From the NCBI GenBank assembly GCA_025782395.1, contig JALGZD010000046.1:1-64000 (forward strand): DNA of 64,000 nt, read 5' to 3'. Of the stretch, positions 1 to 7,462 are shown piece by piece. Position 1 is the first letter of the stretch; each line of letters opens with the position of its first letter. Below the pieces are notes generated by a model that was not told where the DNA came from, did not search any database, and worked only from the letters and a program-made list of their open reading frames with translations. The position numbers were made by a program, and so were the translations under genes. Source of the stretch: a bacterium (GTDB lineage Bacteria > Joyebacterota > Joyebacteria > Joyebacterales > Joyebacteraceae).

Positions 1-239
1 GGCTTCCTCGCCGGCACGAATCCGGCGTTCAACTGGTAGGCCACGCCTCCTCCGAAGATGAACCCCCGTGCCTCGATGCCGACAACGATGTCGATTTCGG
101 CGTTCTCGTACTGCTTCACGATCTGATCGATTGATTCGCGGAACCCTGCGGAGTCTTTGGTCAAGGTCGTTATGTCTTTGAAGATGATTCCCTTTTTCGG
201 GAAGTCAGGCACGTCGCGAATCAGATTCCTGAGGTTCAT
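1..239 (-). CDS. apt: Adenine phosphoribosyltransferase, 3' part missing
   Basis: Purine salvage enzyme of the cytoplasm that converts adenine and PRPP to AMP and pyrophosphate. The first 79 or so residues are visible: they open with MNLRNLIRDVPDFPKKGIIF, followed by KDITTL and VVGIEARGFIFG, all typical of bacterial Apt. The C-terminal half, with the PRPP-binding loop, lies beyond the window edge. The ATG at 239 has a GGGAG element a few bases upstream. It is probably the last visible member of the minus-strand run starting at the tRNA-Pro near 1.9 kb. The call rests on the N-terminal motif, which is strong for this family. Confidence 0.93.
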   Translation of the reverse strand, partial: MNLRNLIRDVPDFPKKGIIFKDITTLTKDSAGFRESIDQIVKQYENAEIDIVVGIEARGFIFGGGVAYQLNAGFVPARK

Positions 240-293
240 TCGGTACTCCCTCGCACGAAAGCCTCGGCCGCCCGGCGGGCGAACCGATATCTC

Positions 294-1055
294 TTATGGC
301 AGGTAGCCAAGCGGGTCTACAGCTCGTCCCCTGTGACGCACCTCGAAATGCAGGTGGGAGCCGGTGCTTGTTCCGCTGGTACCCACATAGCCGATTATCT
401 GTCCGGTCGTAACCAGGTTTTCGAGCTTCACAGTCGTTCTGCTGAGATGCGCGTAGACTGTGATCAACCGGTTGCCGTGGTCGATCATGACCACTGTGCC
501 GTAGCCGGTCATCTTTCCAGCGAAGACGATCTCGCCCGCCGCCGCCGCGAGAACGCGTTCCTCACGAGCGCCGTCGATGTCGATCCCCTTGTGGAAATCC
601 TCCGTTTTGCGGATCGGGTGCGTTCTGGGGCCGAAGCCGCTCGTTACCGATCCCCGCCCTCGGCCCGCGAGTGGCCAAGCCAGATCCGCGTCCGGAGCGC
701 TGCCGCCGGTCTCGGTCTGTGTCTCCGGGACTTCCCGGCGCTCAGAAGCACCCGGGATCAGTAGCTTCTGCCCCGGCTGGATTATGTAGCTCTCAAGGTC
801 GTTGGCCTCTACCAGTTCGGCAACCGACACGCCGTACGTCTTCGAAATCCTCCACAGCGTTTCACCGGCACGAACTGTGTGGTGCACGCCGTTCCCGGAA
901 ACGAGTGAGGGAGACGACGTGACCTCACGTCCGTGACTGGGAGTGAGAGGCGTACACCCGGCGGGACCCAGGAGCGCGACAAACGCATACAGCACCGCGA
1001 CCGCCGCGATCATGCGAGCTTGTGGACAAATGATCCGCATGGTTGGTCCCAGCAC
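294..1055 (-). CDS. LysM and M23 murein endopeptidase (NlpD/EnvC-like)
   Basis: Exported cell-wall protein. Residues about 58-101 are a LysM peptidoglycan-binding domain (HTVRAGETLWRISKTYGV ... IIQPGQKLLIP) and about 142-253 an M23 domain. The zinc-ligand motifs HKGIDID and HLHFEV are intact, so it could be an active endopeptidase and not only an amidase activator. The N-terminus has a hydrophobic signal ending in LLGPAGC, so Cys34 may be lipidated, although proline at -3 is unusual for a lipobox. The start is GTG at 1055, right after the acylphosphatase stop and with a GAGGTG element about 10 bases upstream; an ATG at 1040 is an alternative. Likely role: daughter-cell wall splitting or wall remodelling, by family. 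Confidence 0.9.
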   Translation of the reverse strand: MLGPTMRIICPQARMIAAVAVLYAFVALLGPAGCTPLTPSHGREVTSSPSLVSGNGVHHTVRAGETLWRISKTYGVSVAELVEANDLESYIIQPGQKLLIPGASERREVPETQTETGGSAPDADLAWPLAGRGRGSVTSGFGPRTHPIRKTEDFHKGIDIDGAREERVLAAAAGEIVFAGKMTGYGTVVMIDHGNRLITVYAHLSRTTVKLENLVTTGQIIGYVGTSGTSTGSHLHFEVRHRGRAVDPLGYLP

Positions 1056-1334
1056 TCAGAACTTCACCTCGAATGCCTCGAACTCGCCCGTTGCGTCCTG
1101 GCGGACGGTGTGGCAGCCGCGAACTGCGCTCGAAGCCGGCCCGGTCTGGAGCTTGACCTCGAGCCGATCGAGTGCAACGGGAGTTCCTTCGGCGACGACC
1201 TCCACGCTTCCGTCAGTCCTGTTGGCTACCCAGCCGGTGATGCCAAGCGCCCGGGCTTCCGTGAGCACGAAATAGCGGAATCCCACGCCGTGAACGTGGC
1301 CCACCACCCATGCGCACATTCTCTCCGTGTTCAC
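1056..1334 (-). CDS. acyP: Acylphosphatase
   Basis: Small cytoplasmic enzyme that hydrolyses acyl phosphates such as carbamoyl phosphate. The signature GHVHGVGFRYFV carries the catalytic arginine and GWVANRTDGSVEVVAEG carries the catalytic asparagine; the usual glutamine of the GxVQGVGFR loop is histidine here. At about 92 residues it has full family length. The GTG at 1334 overlaps the stop of the upstream SLOG gene as GTGA, suggesting coupling; an ATG at 1319 behind GGAGAG is equally possible. The M23 gene follows directly. Confidence 0.9.
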   Translation of the reverse strand: MNTERMCAWVVGHVHGVGFRYFVLTEARALGITGWVANRTDGSVEVVAEGTPVALDRLEVKLQTGPASSAVRGCHTVRQDATGEFEAFEVKF

Positions 1335-1804
1335 TTCGCCGACTCCCGCGCACGTTCAAATGCCAGCCGGACGGCCTCCTCAGGCGTCGTCGCAGGTATC
1401 ACCCCCGCCACGTCGCTCCAGGCTCCAAGCGCCACGGTCGGGATGCCGCTCTTGAGAGCAGTGGCTATTTCGGAGAGGGTTCCTTCCATGCCCGGAAGCG
1501 CTATGACGGCGTTTCCGGACAGCACATTGATCACGTTTCTGGCCTGCCCCATGTCGGTCACGATCGGTATCTTGACGAACTCGTTTGCGTCATCCGCGTG
1601 CGGACCCGGCAGAATGCCGACGGTCACGCCGCCGGCCAGGCGGGCGCCACGCGAAGCAGCCTCCATGACTCCTCCGAGGCCCCCGGAAATCAGAATACCG
1701 CCCCCGCGAGCAATCTCCTGTCCCACTCGCTCGGCCAAGGAGGCGGTTTCGGCGTCACAGCGGCTTCCGCCGACCACTGTGATTCTGACAGGGCGAGATG
1801 TCAA
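1331..1804 (-). CDS. TIGR00725-family SLOG (LOG-like) protein
   Basis: Rossmann-fold protein of the SLOG superfamily, which holds nucleotide-derived-ligand sensors and LOG-type hydrolases often misnamed lysine decarboxylases. Visible motifs are VVGGSRCD at the N-terminus, ILISGGLGGVMEAASRGA and ALPGMEGTLSEI, the last a variant of the PGGxGTxxE motif. The 157-residue length matches TIGR00725. The start is TTG at 1804 with a strong GGGAGG six bases upstream. Its start is only 20 bases from the encoded CCA end of the tRNA-Pro gene, so the two are probably cotranscribed. The true substrate is unknown. Confidence 0.82.
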   Translation of the reverse strand: MTSRPVRITVVGGSRCDAETASLAERVGQEIARGGGILISGGLGGVMEAASRGARLAGGVTVGILPGPHADDANEFVKIPIVTDMGQARNVINVLSGNAVIALPGMEGTLSEIATALKSGIPTVALGAWSDVAGVIPATTPEEAVRLAFERARESAK

Positions 1805-1824
1805 TCTCGTCCTCCCTTATAGGA

Positions 1825-1902
<78 letters not shown>

Positions 1903-1933
1903 ACAAGACCATCCGTGTCATTCAAGATCAGCA

Positions 1934-1962
1934 ATATTACACTAGGATCCGAACAGATGCAA
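1934..1962 (-). promoter_or_regulatory. Putative sigma-70 promoter for tRNA-Pro(CGG)
   Basis: Minus-strand TTGCAT, a 17-base spacer and TAATAT. The -35 box lies inside the 3' end of the COG2426 gene, and the predicted start falls about 25 bases before the tRNA. It probably drives the tRNA and the SLOG, acylphosphatase and M23 genes after it. Confidence 0.55.
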
Positions 1963-2430
1963 GAACCCCTGTGCGGCCCCGCTCACTATCAGGCCTGCGA
2001 GCATGATCCCCAGCAGTATCGCCGGGATTGCGTATCTGCGCCGGATGCCGAAGAGAAACGCGGCCACGGCACCCGTCCACCCACCCGTCACAGGGAGAGG
2101 AATCGCCACAAAGAAAACAAGTCCGAGCGCCTCAAAGCGCTCGATCAGTTGTCCCCGTTTTCTGGTCCGAGTGAAAAGCCAGTCGAAGAAGCGGTCAAAC
2201 AATCTGAAGCGCCTCAGATAGGTCGCGACAGGGTCAAGGAGAAAGAGAATCGGGATGATCGGCACGAAGTTGCCGGCGACGCATATGAGATAGGCCTCGC
2301 GCCACGGTATGCCCAAGGAGAGCGCCAGTGGCAGCCCTCCCCTGAGCTCTGCTATCGGCAGCATCGAAACCAGAAAGGCCAGTGTCTCCTTCGGAAGGCC
2401 TCCCCACATTTCTACCAAGCGTTCCAGCAC
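1942..2430 (-). CDS. COG2426 / small multidrug export family membrane protein
   Basis: Integral inner-membrane protein of 162 residues with about four hydrophobic segments. The diagnostic motif PIAELRGGLPLALSLGIP near the N-terminus and the later IPLPVTGGWTGAVAAFLFGI are typical of Pfam Sm_multidrug_ex (PF06695). The family name comes from distant export relatives; transport activity is not established. The GTG at 2430 is preceded by AAGGAG seven bases upstream. An 18-base tandem duplication sits just upstream of that ribosome-binding site. Confidence 0.82.
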   Translation of the reverse strand: MLERLVEMWGGLPKETLAFLVSMLPIAELRGGLPLALSLGIPWREAYLICVAGNFVPIIPILFLLDPVATYLRRFRLFDRFFDWLFTRTRKRGQLIERFEALGLVFFVAIPLPVTGGWTGAVAAFLFGIRRRYAIPAILLGIMLAGLIVSGAAQGFLHLFGS

Positions 2431-2442
2431 TCATGTGCTCCT

Positions 2443-2478
2443 TGCCATTGTCTGCATGGCTGCCATTGTCTGCATGGC
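2443..2478. repeat. Perfect 18-bp tandem duplication
   Basis: Two back-to-back copies of tgccattgtctgcatggc fill most of the gap between the pcm stop and the COG2426 ribosome-binding site. Each copy contains ccattgtctgcatgg, so on the minus strand ATGG/CCAT pairs could form small stems. Probably a slippage duplication. Confidence 0.9.
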
Positions 2479-2526
2479 GGATCGGCGGCAGTCCGGTGAA
2501 TCGCAGTGCCGTCTCAGTTGCCGGCC

Positions 2527-3180
2527 TCAGCCGGTGGGGAGTTCCCAACCGTCCTTGCCGACGAGCGGGACGAACGCGCACCCTCCTTCGTCGTGCTCTT
2601 CGATGACCCCATCTCGTTTCTCGACGATCCTGAGCTGCTGCATCGTCCGGGGTCCGACCGGGATGACGAGGATTCCCGGATCGGCAAGCTGTTCGAGGAG
2701 GCTGGTTGGCACAGCCGGTGAGCCGGCCGTCACGAGTATCCTGTCGTAGGGCGCGAACTCTTTCCAGCCTATCGTTCCATCTCCGACGAGTATCGATATG
2801 TTCGTCAGGCCGAGGGTGTCAAGCGTTTCGCGGGCGCGCGTCGCGAGCGTCTCGATTCTCTCGACGCTGAAGACCCGGTCGGCCAGCCTCGAGAGAAGGG
2901 CCGTCTGATAACCCGAGCCCGTACCTATCTCCAGGATCTTCTCCTCTCCGGTGAGCCGGAGCGCCACCGTCATGATGGCCACCATGTATGGTTGAGAAAT
3001 GGTCTGCTCCTCGCCGATCGGGAGCGCGTGATCCCCGTATGCGGACGCTTCCATCCCGCGTCCGACGAACAGGTGTCTTGGCACCTCGCGCATCGTGTCC
3101 AGCACCCGTGTGTCATTCACGCCGCGAGCCGCAATCTGAAGGTCCACCATGTTCTTGCGGAGAGCTTTCCAGTCGGTCAC
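2527..3180 (-). CDS. pcm: Protein-L-isoaspartate O-methyltransferase
   Basis: Cytoplasmic repair enzyme that uses S-adenosylmethionine to methylate L-isoaspartyl residues in aged proteins. Characteristic segments are REVPRHLFV, the family-specific GEEQTISQPYMVA, the SAM-binding loop ILEIGTGSGYQTALL and ILVGDGTIGW. At 217 residues it is full length. Its start overlaps the surE stop by four bases (ATGA), reproducing the widespread surE-pcm pair linked to stationary-phase survival. Confidence 0.96.
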   Translation of the reverse strand: MTDWKALRKNMVDLQIAARGVNDTRVLDTMREVPRHLFVGRGMEASAYGDHALPIGEEQTISQPYMVAIMTVALRLTGEEKILEIGTGSGYQTALLSRLADRVFSVERIETLATRARETLDTLGLTNISILVGDGTIGWKEFAPYDRILVTAGSPAVPTSLLEQLADPGILVIPVGPRTMQQLRIVEKRDGVIEEHDEGGCAFVPLVGKDGWELPTG

Positions 3181-3992
3181 GCGTTCTCCCCTTGCCTCTC
3201 GGTCCTGCCGCGCGCTGCCTCAGCGATGCTGTCGAGCTCCCACCCTTCGAGGATCGCGAACGTCCGGTAGTCGGTGAGATCGAGATGGATAGGCGTGATC
3301 GACACGAAGCCGTCTGCTACCGCGGTGTAGTCTGTATTCGGCTCTATCGACCAGGTCTCCTGTTGTCCACCAATCCAGTAGTACGGTTTTCCCCTGGGAT
3401 CGGTCTGCTCGATGATCAGATCTTCGTACACCTGCTTGCCGAGTCTCGTGATCTTGACTCCCCGGATTGCCTCGGACGGCAGGCTCGGAACGTTGACGTT
3501 GAGAAGGATGCCGTCCGGGAGGCCCCTCTTGAGCACTGCAAGCGACACCTCTCTGGCAATCCTCGCCGCCGCAGTGTAGTCGTAGTCGTTGTTGTCACCC
3601 CGATCCAGCGAGATCGCGATCGCCGGTGTGCCGAGGAGGGTGGCCTCCATGGCCGCCGCAACCGTCCCGGAGTAGGTGATGTCATCTCCCATGTTGGCGC
3701 CCCGGTTGATGCCCGAAACGACGAGATCGGGCTTCACCTCCAGCAGATTCTTGATTGCGAGCATGATGCAGTCGGTCGGCGTTCCATCGACGCTGATGAT
3801 GTTCTCGCTCAGTCGATATGCCCGAATGGGAACCTGAAGCGTCAGCGAGTGGCTGGCCGCGCTTCGCTCACGATCCGGAGCCACCACCTTTATGTTGCCG
3901 ATGCTCGCGAGCTCGCGTTGCAGTGCCTTGATTCCTGCAGCGTCGACGCCGTCGTCGTTGCTGACAAGTATGCATGGGCGTTCAGATCGCAT
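3177..3992 (-). CDS. surE: 5'/3'-nucleotidase SurE
   Basis: Metal-dependent nucleotidase that removes phosphate from nucleoside monophosphates. The N-terminal metal site ILVSNDDGVDA and the later VVSGINRGANMGDDITYSGT are hallmark SurE motifs, with SAASHSLT between them. The length of 271 residues is normal. It is translationally coupled to pcm (four-base overlap) and follows the glycosyltransferase gene with a gap of only four bases, so it probably shares the transcript that begins at the tRNA-Pro(GGG). Confidence 0.96.
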   Translation of the reverse strand: MRSERPCILVSNDDGVDAAGIKALQRELASIGNIKVVAPDRERSAASHSLTLQVPIRAYRLSENIISVDGTPTDCIMLAIKNLLEVKPDLVVSGINRGANMGDDITYSGTVAAAMEATLLGTPAIAISLDRGDNNDYDYTAAARIAREVSLAVLKRGLPDGILLNVNVPSLPSEAIRGVKITRLGKQVYEDLIIEQTDPRGKPYYWIGGQQETWSIEPNTDYTAVADGFVSITPIHLDLTDYRTFAILEGWELDSIAEAARGRTERQGENA

Positions 3993-3996
3993 GCCT

Positions 3997-4668
3997 TTAT
4001 CTCCAGAACAGGCTCCGCCAGATGAGCCTCAGGAATCTCAGAGTGTCGATGACGGGATTGATATGGCTGATTCCATCTGTGTAGATCGATTCGATCGGAA
4101 TGCTCCCGATGCGGAATCCACGTCGGCCCGCCCTGATGAGGATCTCGGACTCCGTGTCGTAGCACCTGGTGACGAGTTCCATGCCCTCGAGCACCGTTGT
4201 ACGTATGATACGATAGCCGCTCTGGCTGTCCGGGATGTCCTGTCGTGCCAGTCGTGAAATGACGCGCGATGTCGTCTGGTTAGTCCAGATGCGAATGCCG
4301 GGCATGTCCCTGACTTCGCCCATCCGGGATCCGACCACGATATCCCATTCCCCCGATTCAAGCGCCTTGATGAAGCTTGGGATGGTCGCAGCATCATGTT
4401 GCTCATCGCCGTCCATTGCTATGATGGCCTCGTAGCCGTGCTCGAGAGCGTAGTCGAAGCCCGTCTTCAGCGCGGCACCCTTTCCCATATTTCGGGAGTG
4501 CTCGACTACTTCCGCCCCGGCCGCGCGTGCCGCTTGTGTCGTTCCATCCGTAGAACCGTCATTCACGACGAGGACATCGAGTCCGAGACCGAGAACACCG
4601 ACGGCGCGGACAACGTTGCCCACGTGATTCTCCAGGTTCTTGCAAGGTATTATGACCAGGGTCTTGAT
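3997..4668 (-). CDS. GT2 family glycosyltransferase, apparent ATC start
   Basis: GT-A glycosyltransferase related to dolichyl/polyprenyl-phosphate sugar synthases. Motifs are LVIIPCKN (first strand), VNDGSTDGTTQAA, the metal motif AMDGDEQHD and DSQSGYRI; there is no clear C-terminal membrane span, though the last 20 residues are hydrophobic and basic. The only usual start (GTG at 4623) would delete the first Rossmann strand. The frame continues upstream through KTLVIIPCKNLENH to ATC at 4666-4668, which has GGGGAGG five bases ahead, with no ATG, GTG or TTG between. I therefore place the start at ATC, overlapping the acyltransferase 3' end by 19 bases. Its neighbour suggests envelope glycolipid work. 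Function is firm at family level; the acceptor is unknown. Confidence 0.85.
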   Translation of the reverse strand: MKTLVIIPCKNLENHVGNVVRAVGVLGLGLDVLVVNDGSTDGTTQAARAAGAEVVEHSRNMGKGAALKTGFDYALEHGYEAIIAMDGDEQHDAATIPSFIKALESGEWDIVVGSRMGEVRDMPGIRIWTNQTTSRVISRLARQDIPDSQSGYRIIRTTVLEGMELVTRCYDTESEILIRAGRRGFRIGSIPIESIYTDGISHINPVIDTLRFLRLIWRSLFWR

Positions 4669-5636
4669 GGTCGCCTCCCCGCACGCCCGGCACCGTGCTT
4701 CGATACCGTCCTGGCCCGCAACTGTAGCGCCCTCATCCTTCTGGCAAGGTGTCTATCGGCCGTTGGCCGGCTGGCGCTCTTCCAGACCGGCCTGAAGACG
4801 TACCACTGCTCCGGATAGCGACGCACGTAGTCTTCCACAATGCCCATCATCCGGATAACGCAGTTCCTGATGTCGGCTTCCTTGTCGTCCGTAGCCGGGG
4901 GGGCAAGCGGGGCTTCTATTCTCAGGTCGTAGAGCCCGTCCGACTGTCTGATGCAGAACGTCGGCACGATCACAGCACCGAAGCGTCTGGCCAGGGCCGC
5001 GTAGCCGTCGGGCGCGAGATAATCCCGCCCGAAGTACTGTACTCTGATCCCCTGTCCCGTAACCGCCCTGTCACCAGCTATCGCAACCAGATGGTGTCTC
5101 TTGAGTTCGCGGAAGAGCCGGCGGAAGGCGGTGACCGGAACGACCGTGCTCCCTGTCCCTTCGCGGATCGAGTTGAAGAAGCCCGTGATTCTGTCGTCCG
5201 GATGCTCGTCCGCGAGTACGGCTACCGGGTGTCCGGTCAGAGCGACCAATGCTCCTCCGAGTTCCCAGTGTCCGAGGTGACCCGTCACCGAAATGGTCGG
5301 TTTCTCGCTCGCCATCTTCGCAAGCGAACGGGCAACATCAAAACTGCCGGCCGTGAATACCTTGTGCGCGTTCTCCATCGTCAAGTAGGGAAGCTTCATG
5401 AAATCGTAGACGAAATGGGAGAAGTTGCTGTAGATCTTCGAGCGGAGCGTTCGGAGTTCGCCGGCCGGCAGGCCGTCGCCGATCGCGGTTCTCAGATTAT
5501 CGTACAGAAAACGCCTGTTGCGGCGTTGGAGGACGGATAGCATTCCGCCCACTGCAGCGGTCGTTCTCCGTGCGGCGGGCAGAGACAGCCTCTTGGTCAA
5601 GAACGCCGCAAACTGATATACGCAGTATGGTATCAT
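4650..5636 (-). CDS. LpxL/HtrB-type lysophospholipid/lipid A acyltransferase
   Basis: Inner-membrane acyltransferase of the LPLAT superfamily that adds secondary acyl chains to lipid A or related lipids. The catalytic motif appears as TGHLGHWELGG (H-x4-E), followed by HPDDRIT, IAGDRAVTGQG and QWYVFRPVW near the C-terminus, as in LpxL. The N-terminal 30 residues form a membrane anchor. At 328 residues it is slightly long because of a basic C-terminal tail. It lies 43 bases downstream of tRNA-Pro(GGG) and its 3' end overlaps the GT2 gene. Together with LapA/LapB it points to an LPS-like outer leaflet. The exact lipid acceptor cannot be read from sequence. Confidence 0.88.
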   Translation of the reverse strand: MIPYCVYQFAAFLTKRLSLPAARRTTAAVGGMLSVLQRRNRRFLYDNLRTAIGDGLPAGELRTLRSKIYSNFSHFVYDFMKLPYLTMENAHKVFTAGSFDVARSLAKMASEKPTISVTGHLGHWELGGALVALTGHPVAVLADEHPDDRITGFFNSIREGTGSTVVPVTAFRRLFRELKRHHLVAIAGDRAVTGQGIRVQYFGRDYLAPDGYAALARRFGAVIVPTFCIRQSDGLYDLRIEAPLAPPATDDKEADIRNCVIRMMGIVEDYVRRYPEQWYVFRPVWKSASRPTADRHLARRMRALQLRARTVSKHGAGRAGRRPSRPWS

Positions 5637-5679
5637 CAGCTACGTACCGTTTCTGGCCGAGCGGCTGTGCAGTTCTGTG

Positions 5680-5757
5680 TGGTCGGGGCGACTGGATTCG
5701 AACCAGCGACCCCTAGCCCCCCATGCTAGTGCGCTAACCGGGCTGCGCTACGCCCCG
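5680..5757 (-). tRNA. tRNA-Pro (anticodon GGG)
   Basis: Minus-strand cloverleaf with acceptor CGGGGCG/CGCCCCG, discriminator A and an encoded CCA. The anticodon stem CTAGC/GCTAG encloses ATGGGGG, giving anticodon GGG, and the T loop is TTCGAAT. The first 26 bases equal those of the tRNA-Pro(CGG) at 1825, suggesting an old duplication with anticodon-arm divergence. Confidence 0.97.
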
Positions 5758-5766
5758 ACGAGCTAC

Positions 5767-5795
5767 AATCTAGCACAGAGACTCGGCGCGTTCAA
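5767..5795 (-). promoter_or_regulatory. Putative sigma-70 promoter for tRNA-Pro(GGG)
   Basis: Minus-strand TTGAAC, a 17-base spacer and TAGATT, ten bases before the tRNA 5' end, in the gap after gpsA. It probably also feeds the acyltransferase, GT2, surE and pcm genes that follow. Confidence 0.6.
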
Positions 5796-5804
5796 GTGCA
5801 ATGT

Positions 5805-6818
5805 CTAATGCCTTGCGGCTGTTTCCCGCTTCGGCTCACGCATCATCAGATCTCGGATCGCTTCATCCGGATGTTTGTTTTCGAAGAGCACGAGGTTCAT
5901 CTGCTCCGAGATCGGCAACTCGACGCCATACTTGAGCGACAGTTCGTGCGCGCTCCGTGTCGTGCGCACGCCCTCGGCCACCATGACCATCGAACCGAGC
6001 ACCTCGTCGAGCGATTTCCCTGCCGCGATCTCTTCTCCAACGTGCCTGTTGCGGCTGTGAGTCGAGATGCACGTTGTGATGAGATCGCCCATTCCAGACA
6101 GCCCGGCGAACGTCTCCGGCTTTCCGCCCATGACCACGCCCAATCGGGTTATCTCAGCCAGTCCTCTCGTGAGGAGCGCGCCCTTCGTGTTGTCACCGTA
6201 TCCGAGCCCATCGCAGATGCCGGCCGCGATCGCGATAACATTCTTGAGGGAACCACCCAGCTCGACGCCGGTCGGGTCGTTGTTCGTATAGACGCGCAGG
6301 TAATCCGTCATGAAGAGCTCCCGCGCCTCGACTGCGTCTGCCTCGACCAGCGCCGCTGAAACGACGGTCGTCGGAAGCCGCCGGCTTACCTCTTCGGCAT
6401 GACTTGGTCCCACGAGCGACACTATGCGTTGACCGTCACGGCGCTGGAGGCTCTCTGAAAGGACCTGCGACATACGCATCAGAGTGCCGTTCTCAATTCC
6501 CTTGGCGGCGTTCACTACCAGTAGCTCCGGTGGGATGATCTCTCTCGCCGAAGTGGAGGTCTCGCGCACGACGTGCGATGGCACGGCAATGATGACGGTC
6601 TGAGCGCCCGCGAGTGCATCGCCGATGGCATTCGTGAAAGCGATACTGCTGGGAATGGACACTCCCGGGAGAAACTTCCTGTTCTCGTGGTCGCGCAGCA
6701 CCGCACGAACCTGTTCGGGGTCGAACTCCCACATCGTCACGGCGTGGCCGTTGTCATGGAGCACTAACCCGAGTGTCGTCCCCCAGCTACCGGCTCCGAG
6801 CACCGTGACTCTGGCCAT
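5805..6818 (-). CDS. gpsA: Glycerol-3-phosphate dehydrogenase [NAD(P)+]
   Basis: Cytoplasmic enzyme reducing dihydroxyacetone phosphate to sn-glycerol 3-phosphate, the backbone for phospholipids. The N-terminal dinucleotide fold starts VTVLGAGSWGTTLGLVLHDNGH; NAAKGIENGT and the catalytic-lysine segment GGSLKNVIAIAAGICDGLGYG follow, then LSGMGDLITTC. Full length at 337 residues. It lies two bases downstream of plsY, the next enzyme in the pathway, in a DUF512-der-plsY-gpsA run. Confidence 0.97.
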   Translation of the reverse strand: MARVTVLGAGSWGTTLGLVLHDNGHAVTMWEFDPEQVRAVLRDHENRKFLPGVSIPSSIAFTNAIGDALAGAQTVIIAVPSHVVRETSTSAREIIPPELLVVNAAKGIENGTLMRMSQVLSESLQRRDGQRIVSLVGPSHAEEVSRRLPTTVVSAALVEADAVEARELFMTDYLRVYTNNDPTGVELGGSLKNVIAIAAGICDGLGYGDNTKGALLTRGLAEITRLGVVMGGKPETFAGLSGMGDLITTCISTHSRNRHVGEEIAAGKSLDEVLGSMVMVAEGVRTTRSAHELSLKYGVELPISEQMNLVLFENKHPDEAIRDLMMREPKRETAARH

Positions 6819-6820
6819 TG

Positions 6821-7459
6821 CTATCTCTCCCGCTTCGAACGTCTATGGAACCTGCTCTCACTCCCGTTCATGAGTCGCGCGATGTTCGATCTGTGCATGA
6901 CAAGAACGAAGAGGCTGATGACTACGGCAACAACTACGAGTGCGAGCGATTGCGGCAGACCTCTGGCCCCGGCCTCGACCGCTACAGCGAACGGCAGGAC
7001 GATTGCCGCGGACATCGAGCCGATGGATACGTAGCGTGTGCTCAGGAAGACAGCGAGCCACACGATCAGGCCTGCAAGTGTCGCAAACGGCGAGAGCGCC
7101 AGGAAGACCCCGGCTGCGGTTGCGACCCCTTTGCCTCCTTTGAAGCCGGTGAAACACGACCAGACGTGCCCGATGATGGCAGCGAGTCCGGCGAGCAGCC
7201 GGACTCCAGTCGGGCCGAGCGGCGACGCGACACTCAGCAGAGGGGCTATGGCAAGCACTACGGTGGCGCCCTTCGCCACGTCTATCAGGAGTACCGGTAC
7301 ACCGTACTTCGGCCCGAGGACACGGAATACGTTTGTCGAACCAAGGTTGCCGCTTCCCTGATGCCGAAGGTCCGTTCCCGCGATGCGCCCCGCGACTGCG
7401 CTCGTTGGGATCGCCCCCAGCAGGTATGAGAGAACCACTGTAAGAAGCGTGCCGGCCAA
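6821..7459 (-). CDS. plsY: Glycerol-3-phosphate acyltransferase PlsY
   Basis: Polytopic inner-membrane enzyme transferring acyl groups from acyl-phosphate to glycerol 3-phosphate, the first step of phosphatidic acid synthesis. It shows the PlsY motifs YLLGAIPTSAVAGR, DLRHQGSGNLGSTNVFRVLG and FTGFKGGKGVATAAGV in several membrane spans. The start is TTG at 7459 with CGGAGG six bases upstream, just after the der stop. It pairs functionally with gpsA immediately downstream and with plsC near 27 kb. Confidence 0.96.
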   Translation of the reverse strand: MAGTLLTVVLSYLLGAIPTSAVAGRIAGTDLRHQGSGNLGSTNVFRVLGPKYGVPVLLIDVAKGATVVLAIAPLLSVASPLGPTGVRLLAGLAAIIGHVWSCFTGFKGGKGVATAAGVFLALSPFATLAGLIVWLAVFLSTRYVSIGSMSAAIVLPFAVAVEAGARGLPQSLALVVVAVVISLFVLVMHRSNIARLMNGSESRFHRRSKRER

Positions 7460-7462
7460 CCG

